Part shown: piece after piece, positions 24,501 to 30,736 of the stretch
Layout of the letters: every line of letters starts with the position of its first letter
Numbering within the stretch: the stretch's first letter is position 1
NCBI GenBank assembly: GCA_947384285.1
Contig: CANDGI010000028.1
Coordinates: forward strand, 1 to 38,287
From: an uncultured Lachnospiraceae bacterium
GTDB taxonomy: Bacteria > Bacillota > Clostridia > Lachnospirales > Lachnospiraceae
Length of the DNA: 38,287 nt
Direction: 5' to 3'
Notes under the pieces: model-generated
What the model saw: only the letters and a program-made list of their open reading frames with translations
Told to the model about the DNA's origin: nothing
The model's database searches: none
Translations under genes and position numbers: made by a program

Positions 24501-26188
24501 ACAAAGACCCGGAAATCGCCCTCGCCAGTGCCCCGGCTCGCCCAGGCTATGATTTCCTGGGCTGGAGCAGTACACAGGACGGCAGTGAGACGCTATATGG
24601 GGCAGGGGACATGCACACAATCCGTGAAGACATAACCCTTTACGCAGCCTGGGAGGAGAATCCGGACATGGTAAGCTACCAGGTGGAGCATTACTGCCAG
24701 GATTTAGAGGGGGATGGATATACCCGGATGGACGGGGACACGGAAACCTTAACAGGGCTAAAAGGCACGGAAGTGACCGGAAGGCCGAAAAAGTATGCCG
24801 GGTTTACCGCAGACCTTTCCTACCCTTCGGGAAAAGATACCGGGATTATTGCAGAGGATGGAAGCCTTGTACTGAAATTCTATTACAACCGGGACGTCTA
24901 TGAAGTGGACTTTAACTTAAACGGCGGACACGGTACAGCGCCAGAGACCCAGAAAATCCGTTATGGGGGACTTCTGGAAAAAGTGTCTGACCCGGTAAGG
25001 CTGGGATATAACTTCAAAGGCTGGCATATAGATGAGGATGGCCTGGATGGGGGTCTTTGGGATTTTGAAAGCCCGGTGGAGAACAACACGGGGAAGCTGC
25101 ACACCACCCTTTGTGCGGAATGGGCGGATGAGCTTGCCCCTGTTATGGGGAAGGCCGCTTTTGGCAAAGGCCACAGAAGCTTCAAGGACTGGCTCATCCA
25201 GAAGGAGAGCATGTCCATTGCCGTTCCGGTGACGGAAGAGGGGAGTGGGCTTGCCCAGGCGGAATACCTTCTGGTGGCGGAGGACGGCACGGAAAAAGAC
25301 GGAGCCGCCCAGATAACGGAGAGTCCTGTGCTTTTTAGCAGCGCAGGAACGTATGGAGCGGAATCTTCTGCGGTTCCGGCAGTGGAAGAGCGAGGAGAGC
25401 GCGGAGGTTATGAGGCCAAAATCTTCATTGAAGAGGAATTTAAGGGGAAAGTGTATCTGACCTGCAAGGATCATGCAGGAAATGTATCCGCCCAGAAGAC
25501 CCTGACGGCTAAAGGCGGAGGGGCTATCGTGGAGGACAACGCACCGGAAATCTATTTTTCCAGCACAAAAGAGAGCGCGGACGGGAAGCCCCTGGAAGTG
25601 AAGGTGCAGGTAAAGGATAACATGGACGGCCATGTGACGGCAGGGATTTCCAGGATACGTTACCAGATAGATCAGGGAAAGAAAAAATCATTGCCGGAGG
25701 AAACATTTTCCGGGGAGTTTGTGGAAGAGTATGAATTTGCCGTGAAGATAACAGGAACAGGGAAACACACCCTCCGGGTGGAAGCGGAAGACCGCGGCGG
25801 AAATGAAAGCGCTGCAAAGGTTACATTACGGATTTATGAAAAGAAGGATGTTCCCATAGAGGCGTCCCATGAGCCGCTTCAGCCAGGCGGGCCGGGAAGG
25901 CCTTTGGGCGGTGAGCCGAAAACCGGGGACGGAAGCCCGGTGAAAATCTATGCCACGGCAGCCATGATAGCGGGATTTGGCTATCTGCTCTTATATTTTG
26001 AAGGGGAGAACGGCATCACCGAGCAGGAGAAGGAGGAAATCTTAAGCCGCCTGGTATCCTGGGCGAAGCAGGGCGGGAAAGCCCGCAGGTATCTGGGCCT
26101 GGCCATCATCTTTCTGTTCCTTGCCTACTACCACAGCATAGGGAAGAGCGTCAGCGTGGAGTGGAAGGAAGTGTACATGAAGAAATAG
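21593..26188 (+). CDS. large secreted adhesin: beta-helix, InlB-type repeats, C-terminal anchor
   Basis: This is a 1531-residue surface protein. ATG 21593 (AAGGAG 11 nt upstream) opens a signal peptide with a basic start and a hydrophobic core (LVSFLLCACLLLVSLPM), cleaved near AQA/Q. Residues about 110-200 are Glu/Pro-rich. About 260-565 form a right-handed beta-helix (repeated 'G..F..N.......GG.I/Y' turns). About 615-1025 and 1100-1180 are InlB/Flg_new-type repeats (GYDFLGWSSTQDG, TLYAAW), with a MucBP-like unit (VSYQVEHYCQDLEGDGY) between. An Ig-like section follows. Near residue 1440 lies GGEPKTGDGSP, then a membrane helix, about 30 hydrophilic residues and a second helix. It probably binds host or microbial glycans or proteins. 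No sortase gene is nearby. Confidence 0.88.
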   Translation: MKTAKENFLEKFLQQKRHPVQQKLVSFLLCACLLLVSLPMEFYGSKVQAQEPQKKILSFSDLPKEVREQAVEPGTPQEKLNLPKTLAAVCVSMAYESPANGGSLNLAVHFSRGAETVSEEHPGSAADISPGNASGETGANDTHVPSEEQPEVPAADAQPEQEPEGGSGPIQGETVLIEAAAWTCESQYDSKTEGAYVFTPVLPESYVLADNVKLPEIQVVVKENRDSEKGWDFTGKKRRNSEDVLEETEELRAESPEMRSLATPQCGVISENTTWAGDGTLENGELVVEPGVTLTINGLLAIKGNVAIRGGGVIKRGSKNAGFQVNKGDHLTAENITMEGNSISSNCSMITVNWGKIILGDGCRIQNCIKTSVGAAIDMEYAAGVFHNPIFENNCCMDEYTGFGAVAFLRESTLAVHGGTYQNNKDRSDTFSASCFYNVKSKLYIYGGRFLNNTSAGRGGCIYNVTEKGTETYLYGGYFEGNTCTGIAGSGAVLYSSYVSDVNAGAVLDLSGNVQFCGNGIEGSGVDGIYLDMNVRSGVFRKIQISNTLSYPVNLYLKEGSEGYVIAEGTNDYILLHERDMKKINFIDTAHPDKKWYAVLDKEKNQIYLSEKDPQYGYYVHYISNGAKGTVVDDGRYEIGDTAKVQSDAPLEWENHVFLEWNTKADGTGSSYLPGDNFTIQGDTDLYAVFEEGKKTIQANFYSGSESWKETRSITLDASESQGTIEALEPEEWDGWEFAGWERENPSGYDGAVQPGQEVALTENVTNFYAVYRKDVTLSYIAEGAEKVPESQTLPRYANVHESVGFDDPEFTIAQEPGKEGFTFIGWNTDPAGNGDIYTEGGTAGFSQDATLFAMYSQKKVFSADFWSGGEGGKERISKEAEDKSPSVDILAPELKKLEGWEIVGWDTESDGYEGEIKPGSSLALEESLQEYYGIYKKSVTLTYDANGGDEAPEAKTRLRHANAHGEITYKDPEIALASAPARPGYDFLGWSSTQDGSETLYGAGDMHTIREDITLYAAWEENPDMVSYQVEHYCQDLEGDGYTRMDGDTETLTGLKGTEVTGRPKKYAGFTADLSYPSGKDTGIIAEDGSLVLKFYYNRDVYEVDFNLNGGHGTAPETQKIRYGGLLEKVSDPVRLGYNFKGWHIDEDGLDGGLWDFESPVENNTGKLHTTLCAEWADELAPVMGKAAFGKGHRSFKDWLIQKESMSIAVPVTEEGSGLAQAEYLLVAEDGTEKDGAAQITESPVLFSSAGTYGAESSAVPAVEERGERGGYEAKIFIEEEFKGKVYLTCKDHAGNVSAQKTLTAKGGGAIVEDNAPEIYFSSTKESADGKPLEVKVQVKDNMDGHVTAGISRIRYQIDQGKKKSLPEETFSGEFVEEYEFAVKITGTGKHTLRVEAEDRGGNESAAKVTLRIYEKKDVPIEASHEPLQPGGPGRPLGGEPKTGDGSPVKIYATAAMIAGFGYLLLYFEGENGITEQEKEEILSRLVSWAKQGGKARRYLGLAIIFLFLAYYHSIGKSVSVEWKEVYMKK

Positions 26189-26284
26189 CAAAGCCTGCAG
26201 CTTTATCAGCGCTGCAGCGGACAATCCATGTTTTGGTACACAGGAAAAACAGGACAGCTCCCTTTTCGTCCGTATTGAAATATA

Positions 26285-26361
26285 TTACTCCGGTGGTTAA
26301 ATACCGCAGCATCCTGCCTGCAAAAATTGCTATCTGCTGGGATATTTAACCGCCGGAGTAA
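26285..26361. terminator. large inverted repeat between convergent surface-protein genes
   Basis: Arms 26285-26303 and 26343-26361 are 19 nt each and complementary except for one G-T pair. The outer part reads TTACTCCGGTGG against CCGCCGGAGTAA. An inner CAGCA/TGCTG pair extends the fold. It lies 97 nt after the adhesin stop and 14 nt after the stop of the opposite gene, so it can end both transcripts, although neither strand has a clean T tract. Confidence 0.5.
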
Positions 26362-26374
26362 AAAATAGTTTGTG

Positions 26375-28684
26375 TTACAGCTCTCTTGTGATTGCAGCAT
26401 GAACACGGTAATCGGTGTAAGCTGCGTTATAATTTTTGCTAAAATTCCTGTCTTTTGCAAACAGAGGGTCATAGAGCCTTCCGTCAATGTCCACCCAGGC
26501 GTGTTTGGTGTCGGAACAGATTGTCACGCTCTCAAAGCCGCAGGCTTTTGCCATATATGCAAATGCACATGACAATGATACACAGCACCCGGCATTTGCA
26601 TCGAAGATATCATCTGCAAAAATAACATCCCAATCATCGGGGGAGATGTTGAGCCCTTCGGCCATGGTGCGGTATTGCATATATGGAAATTTTTCCATCC
26701 AAAGATAGCATTTGTAAAGCTTATCTGCAGGGCTGTCCGTGGGTGCGGTAATGGCCTGGACCACTGCCTGTGCTTTCTGGAAGGTTACCACTCCCGCTGG
26801 GGTTAAGCTTTCCACTGCTTTTCCATACACATACGCTTTTGCAGCGGGGAGCGCAAGCATCCTGTTTTCCACACAGCTGTAGTATGCAGTTCCTGCGCCA
26901 AGCACGGTATTGACTGGGGTATAGGCTCCGTTTGACAGGAGGTACATTTTGTTGTCGCTGCCCAGGTAATAGCCATTATACACGGTTCCGTCCACATACA
27001 ATGTGTCTTGGGGCATGGTTTGCGTTTTCTTCGGCTTATAGCTGTAATACTTGGCGCCCTGGCCGATCATCCCGGTTGCCAAAACAGGCGTACCTTTATT
27101 TACGTTGTACATTTTATTTTTGCTATCCAGGTAATAACCAGTATATGCTTTTCCATTTACATACACGGTTTCCTTGGACAGTTTCTTTGTTTTCTTTGAT
27201 GCATAGCTGAAATATTTGGTTTCTTTTTTCAGGATACCGGTTTTGGGGGTGGATGTACCTTTTTTTACGTAGTACATTTTATGCTTCGTGTTCATATAAT
27301 AACCGGTATATGCTTTTCCATTTACATATAAGGTCTGCTTAGATAAAGTTTTTGTCTTTTTTGATGGATAGTTGAAATATTTGGTTCCTTTTTTCAAGGC
27401 TCCGGTTTTCAGGGTAAGCGTACCTTTTTTAACATGGTACATTTTATGTTTTGAGTTCATATAGTAACCGGTATATGCTTTGCCGTTTACATATAAGGTC
27501 TGCTTAGACAAAGTTTTTGTCTTTTTTGATGGATAGTTGAAATATTTGGTTCCTTTTTTCAGGATTCCGGTCTTTGGGGCAGGCGTACCTTTTTTTACGT
27601 GATACATTTTGCCTGTGGCGTTCCTATAATAGCCGGAGTACACTTTGCCGTCCACAAACACAGTCTGGCCAGGCAGTTTCATGAGAGCCATTGTCCCGGC
27701 GGCATCATAGCTGTAGTATGGTGTTCCTTTGTTTGCCGCTCCATTTACCGGCGCTGCTGTTCCTTCGGATACGGTGTATAATATACCAGAGCTGTCCATG
27801 TAATAACCGGTATATGCTTTGCCGTTTACAAACACGGTCTGTTTGGGCAGGCACGTGGAAATCATTGCTCCGGCATCGTTATAGCTGAAGTATGGTGTTC
27901 CCTTGCTTATTGCCCCATTTGCCGGCGCGGCAGTTCCTGCGGTAACGGCGTATAATATACCGGAGTTATCCATGTAATAGCCGGTGTACACCTTCCCTGC
28001 AATAAACATTGTCTGCTTTGGCAGCGTCATGGGCGTCATCAGGCCGGCGGCATCGCAATTGTAGTATGCCGTTCCTGCGTTTACAATTCCATAGAAGGGC
28101 TTTGTGACACCTTCGGTTACCAGGCAGAAGATACCGGAGCTGTCCATGTAATATCCGCTGTAAAGGGTATTATCCACACGGATTAATCCATCATCTGGTA
28201 GTTCCGGCTCAGGATTTGGTTCATTTTCTCCCGGTGTTTCTGTAGTGTTTTCTGTTTCTGCATTATTGTTGTAAGCAGCGTTCTCATGAAAAGAAGCGTC
28301 ATCATTATCGCTGTCAGCAGCGTTCTCGCTAAAAGAAGCATCATCATTATCGCTGTAATTGGTGTTTTCGCTAGAAGAAGCTTCGGAATTATCGTTGCGG
28401 GCAGTGTTTCCGTTAAAAGAGGCATCATCATTATCGGTGTCAGCAAAGTTCTCATCAGAGAAAGTTTCATCATTACCGCTGTAAGCGGCGTTCTCATCAA
28501 ACGGGGGTTCATCGTTATCGTTGTCAGTAATGTTCCCGTCAGAAAAGTTTTCTTCCAACGCCTGGGTACCGCCGGGTATCGGCTCCCCTGGCCTTTCTGC
28601 CGCAGAGGCGGACAGGGCGTCTGCGGCAAAAAGGCATGCCGCCAATATGAATGCATAGATGTAAGCCATGGTTCTCTTTTTCAT
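26375..28684 (-). CDS. secreted repeat protein with C-terminal transglutaminase-like domain
   Basis: This is a 769-residue exported protein. ATG 28684 follows AAGGGAG and opens a signal peptide (MKKRTMAYIYAFILAACLFA, cleaved near SASA/A). Residues about 30-160 are Asn/Asp/Ser-rich 14-residue repeats. About 165-620 hold eight repeats of 53-58 residues built on QT(L/V)(Y/F)V(N/D)GK(A/V)Y(T/S)GYY and 'KGT-(K/P)-Y-(F/Y)', similar in style to cell-wall- or glucan-binding repeats. The C-terminal 130 residues carry a transglutaminase/cysteine-protease core: Cys in AGCCVSLSCAFAYMAKACGF, His in TKHAWVDIDGR and Asp in LYDPLF. It could process or cross-link cell-surface peptides. Earlier start codons lie upstream of the ribosome binding site and are rejected. 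Confidence 0.85.
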   Translation of the reverse strand: MKKRTMAYIYAFILAACLFAADALSASAAERPGEPIPGGTQALEENFSDGNITDNDNDEPPFDENAAYSGNDETFSDENFADTDNDDASFNGNTARNDNSEASSSENTNYSDNDDASFSENAADSDNDDASFHENAAYNNNAETENTTETPGENEPNPEPELPDDGLIRVDNTLYSGYYMDSSGIFCLVTEGVTKPFYGIVNAGTAYYNCDAAGLMTPMTLPKQTMFIAGKVYTGYYMDNSGILYAVTAGTAAPANGAISKGTPYFSYNDAGAMISTCLPKQTVFVNGKAYTGYYMDSSGILYTVSEGTAAPVNGAANKGTPYYSYDAAGTMALMKLPGQTVFVDGKVYSGYYRNATGKMYHVKKGTPAPKTGILKKGTKYFNYPSKKTKTLSKQTLYVNGKAYTGYYMNSKHKMYHVKKGTLTLKTGALKKGTKYFNYPSKKTKTLSKQTLYVNGKAYTGYYMNTKHKMYYVKKGTSTPKTGILKKETKYFSYASKKTKKLSKETVYVNGKAYTGYYLDSKNKMYNVNKGTPVLATGMIGQGAKYYSYKPKKTQTMPQDTLYVDGTVYNGYYLGSDNKMYLLSNGAYTPVNTVLGAGTAYYSCVENRMLALPAAKAYVYGKAVESLTPAGVVTFQKAQAVVQAITAPTDSPADKLYKCYLWMEKFPYMQYRTMAEGLNISPDDWDVIFADDIFDANAGCCVSLSCAFAYMAKACGFESVTICSDTKHAWVDIDGRLYDPLFAKDRNFSKNYNAAYTDYRVHAAITREL
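26860..28180 (-). repeat. eight coding repeats of about 165 bp
   Basis: The wall-binding-like repeats of the transglutaminase-like protein are also DNA repeats. The two central copies, in phase 165 bp apart (27331 and 27496), are nearly identical over more than 70 nt. Outer copies are more diverged, as expected from unequal crossing-over in the centre. Confidence 0.8.
28258..28548 (-). repeat. seven copies of a 42-bp coding repeat
   Basis: These encode the acidic, Asn-rich N-terminal linker, with a unit like DNDDASFSENAADS (14 residues). Copies vary mainly at third positions and at a few Ser/Ala sites. The period is the same 42 bp as in the YgjP gene, but the sequences are unrelated. Confidence 0.8.
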
Positions 28685-28721
28685 AAAAATCTCCCTTCTT
28701 TTGTAAGCCATGCTGTAATTT

Positions 28722-28790
28722 TTCCATAATAAACCAGCCATCATGCTCGGCATCTGTCCGGCGGGCCGAATGGCCACCCTTATTATGGAA
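28722..28790. repeat. 69-bp palindromic repeat element with 11-bp terminal inverted repeats
   Basis: It begins TTCCATAATAA and ends TTATTATGGAA, perfect complements. The core has a GGCC-ATTC-GGCC-type hairpin and GCATGATGG. A second copy begins at 38221 in the opposite orientation and a core fragment lies at 12232. It sits between the divergent surface-protein and fru genes. Size and structure fit a REP or MITE-like element. Confidence 0.75.
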
Positions 28791-28858
28791 GCTTTCGCTT
28801 TTATAAATAATCATACCATTTTGCGTGTGTTTGGTCAACCGCACTATGAATTATACAT

Positions 28859-28892
28859 TATTCACAAAAATAGATCTCTATTTTTGTGAATA
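28859..28892. promoter_or_regulatory. 34-bp palindrome upstream of the fru promoter
   Basis: TATTCACAAAAATAGA (28859-28874), TC, then its exact reverse complement (28877-28892). It ends 8 bp before the -35 box of the fruR promoter, where activators often bind. It could be a dimeric regulator site or the terminator-like end of a lost gene. Confidence 0.5.
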
Positions 28893-28899
28893 GTTTTGG

Positions 28900-28928
28900 T
28901 TGAAATTGACTGAAAATGATGGTATTAT
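28900..28928 (+). promoter_or_regulatory. fru operon promoter
   Basis: TTGAAA (28900-28905), 17 nt, TATTAT (28923-28928). The start is expected near 28,935, just before the four iterons. Confidence 0.6.
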
Positions 28929-28935
28929 ACATTTA

Positions 28936-28973
28936 CAATCAAAAACAACAAAAAACACTCAAATTCAATCAAA
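28936..28973 (+). promoter_or_regulatory. four 10-bp-spaced iterons, likely DeoR/FruR operator
   Basis: CAATCAAA (28936), CAACAAA (28946), CACTCAAA (28956) and CAATCAAA (28966) start exactly 10 bp apart, all on the same face of the helix, between the transcription start and the fruR ribosome binding site. DeoR-family repressors of sugar operons often bind direct repeats of this kind. That these belong to the adjacent regulator is inferred. Confidence 0.55.
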
Positions 28974-28986
28974 CGAGGAAACAAAC

Positions 28987-29751
28987 ATGCTGCTGGAAAG
29001 ACGATTGGAAGAAATTCTGAAGCTGGTGGAACAGAATGGGAGCGTTACCGTGCAGGAATTAACAGAACATCTGCAGGCTTCCGAATCCACCATACGCAGG
29101 GATTTATACCTGTTGGATGAGGAAGGAAAACTAAACAGGGTGCATGGAGGAGCTACTGCTGTCAACACACTCTATGCCAGCGGAAGGGATGTGGAGGTGG
29201 GATACCGCAGGAACTTAAACAGGGAAGGCAAGGCGGAAATTGGGAAATATGCAGCAGCCCTGGTGAAGCCTGGAGATTTGGTGTATCTGGATGCAGGGAC
29301 CACCACCGACTGTGTGATTGATTTTATCACAGAGAAGGATGCCGTCTATGTGACCAATGCCATCGGCCATGCCAAACGGCTGGCGGAAGGGGGCTTTGAA
29401 TCCCATATTCTGGGCGGCAAGTTTAAGCTGTCCACAGAAGCTGTCGTGGGGATTGAGACGGCAGCGGAATTGGAAAAATTCAATTTTTCCATAGGTTTTA
29501 TCGGAACCAACGGCATCAGCCGGAAGGCAGGGTTTTCCACGCCGGATATTGATGAGGCCATGGTAAAGAAAAAAGCGCTGACCCAATGCCATAGGCCTTA
29601 CATACTGGCAGATGATTCCAAGTTCAACCAGATTTCACCGGTAACCTTCGCAGGGATAGAGGATGCCCAGGTGGTTACCACAGAAATAAAGCATGACAGT
29701 TTTCGGGATTTGGCGAATATTATTGAAGTAAAAGGAAGGAGAACAAAATGA
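28987..29751 (+). CDS. fruR: DeoR-family repressor of the fructose operon
   Basis: This 254-residue regulator has an N-terminal DeoR helix-turn-helix (RRLEEILKLVEQNG, VQELTEHLQASESTIRRDL, then RVHGGA) and a C-terminal sugar-phosphate sensor of the DeoR C-terminal type (GDLVYLDAGTTTDCV, then YVTNAIGHAKRL and LADDSKF). ATG 28987 follows GAGGAA. An upstream TTG lies in the promoter and is rejected. It overlaps fruK by 4 nt. Relatives respond to fructose-1-phosphate, which would be made by the EIIABC encoded two genes on. Confidence 0.9.
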   Translation: MLLERRLEEILKLVEQNGSVTVQELTEHLQASESTIRRDLYLLDEEGKLNRVHGGATAVNTLYASGRDVEVGYRRNLNREGKAEIGKYAAALVKPGDLVYLDAGTTTDCVIDFITEKDAVYVTNAIGHAKRLAEGGFESHILGGKFKLSTEAVVGIETAAELEKFNFSIGFIGTNGISRKAGFSTPDIDEAMVKKKALTQCHRPYILADDSKFNQISPVTFAGIEDAQVVTTEIKHDSFRDLANIIEVKGRRTK

Positions 29752-30659
29752 TTTACACAGTAACCTTTAATCCAAGCCTGGATTACATTGTAAGCGTGGA
29801 TGATTTTACATTGGGACGGGTAAACAGGACTACAAAAGAGCTGGTGTATCCCGGCGGAAAAGGCGTGAACGTTTCTTTGGTATTAAAGAACCTGGGAATG
29901 GAGAATACAGCTCTTGGGTTTACCGCAGGATTTACAGGGACAGAAATTGAACGGGGCTTGAAGGAATGGGGATGTCTCACAGATTTTATCCGAATTCCAG
30001 AGGGAATGTCCAGAATTAATATGAAGCTGCGTTCCAAAGAAGAAAGTGAAATCAACGGCCAAGGACCTAAGATTTCCAAGGAAGCATTGGAGGAACTTTA
30101 CCAGAAATTAGATGCTATGGAGCCAGGGGATGCTCTGGTCTTGGCAGGAAGTATTCCGAACAGTATGCCGGATTCCAGTTATGAACAGATTTTGGCAAGA
30201 GTTCAGGGCAAAGAAATTCGTTCTGTGGTGGATGCAACCGGCGATCTTCTGGTAAACGTGTTAAAATACCATCCATTTTTGATTAAGCCCAACAACCATG
30301 AGCTGGAAGAAATTTTCCATGTTCCTATGGATAGTAAGGAAACCATTGTAACCCATGCAAAGAAAATGCAGGAAATGGGTGCAGAAAATGTGTTGATTTC
30401 CATGGCAGGAGACGGCGCAATCCTGGTTGCAGCAGACGGAAGTGTTTGGCAGAGTCCAGCGCCCAAAGGAAAAGTGGTAAATTCCGTAGGCGCAGGAGAC
30501 TCAATGGTGGCAGGATTTTTGACCGGATATTTGAAGAGTAAAAGCTATGAAGAAGCATTTCATATGGGAATCTGTACCGGAAGCGCCAGTGCATTTTCAG
30601 AACGTCTGGCAACTCAGGCAGAAGTGGATGCAATCTTAGCCCAGATGGGATGGAAATAA
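29748..30659 (+). CDS. fruK: 1-phosphofructokinase
   Basis: This 303-residue PfkB-family kinase phosphorylates fructose-1-phosphate to fructose-1,6-bisphosphate. The substrate motif YPGGKGVNVSLVLKNLG lies near residues 31-47, and the catalytic anion-hole motif NSVGAGDSMVAGFLTGYL near 243-260 contains the base Asp. NPSLDYIVSVDDF is the usual start. It overlaps fruR (ATGA) and is followed by the transporter gene after 77 nt. This is the standard fruR-fruK-fruA order. Confidence 0.94.
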   Translation: MIYTVTFNPSLDYIVSVDDFTLGRVNRTTKELVYPGGKGVNVSLVLKNLGMENTALGFTAGFTGTEIERGLKEWGCLTDFIRIPEGMSRINMKLRSKEESEINGQGPKISKEALEELYQKLDAMEPGDALVLAGSIPNSMPDSSYEQILARVQGKEIRSVVDATGDLLVNVLKYHPFLIKPNNHELEEIFHVPMDSKETIVTHAKKMQEMGAENVLISMAGDGAILVAADGSVWQSPAPKGKVVNSVGAGDSMVAGFLTGYLKSKSYEEAFHMGICTGSASAFSERLATQAEVDAILAQMGWK

Positions 30660-30736
30660 GGGTAGAATAGCAGTGCAAGGTCAAAGAAGGGAATTTTGTA
30701 TTTTATGAGGCGGAAGAAAGAGGAAGGAGAATTCTG

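Noticed and set aside
24917-25633. 238-codon minus-strand frame inside the adhesin gene
   Set aside because: The plus-strand frame has clear InlB-type repeats throughout. The antisense frame has no domain pattern and is a by-product of codon bias.
28936-28973. Regular short repeats considered as a CRISPR array
   Set aside because: The unit is 8 bp at 10-bp spacing with no spacers and no cas genes. Its position after a promoter fits an operator.
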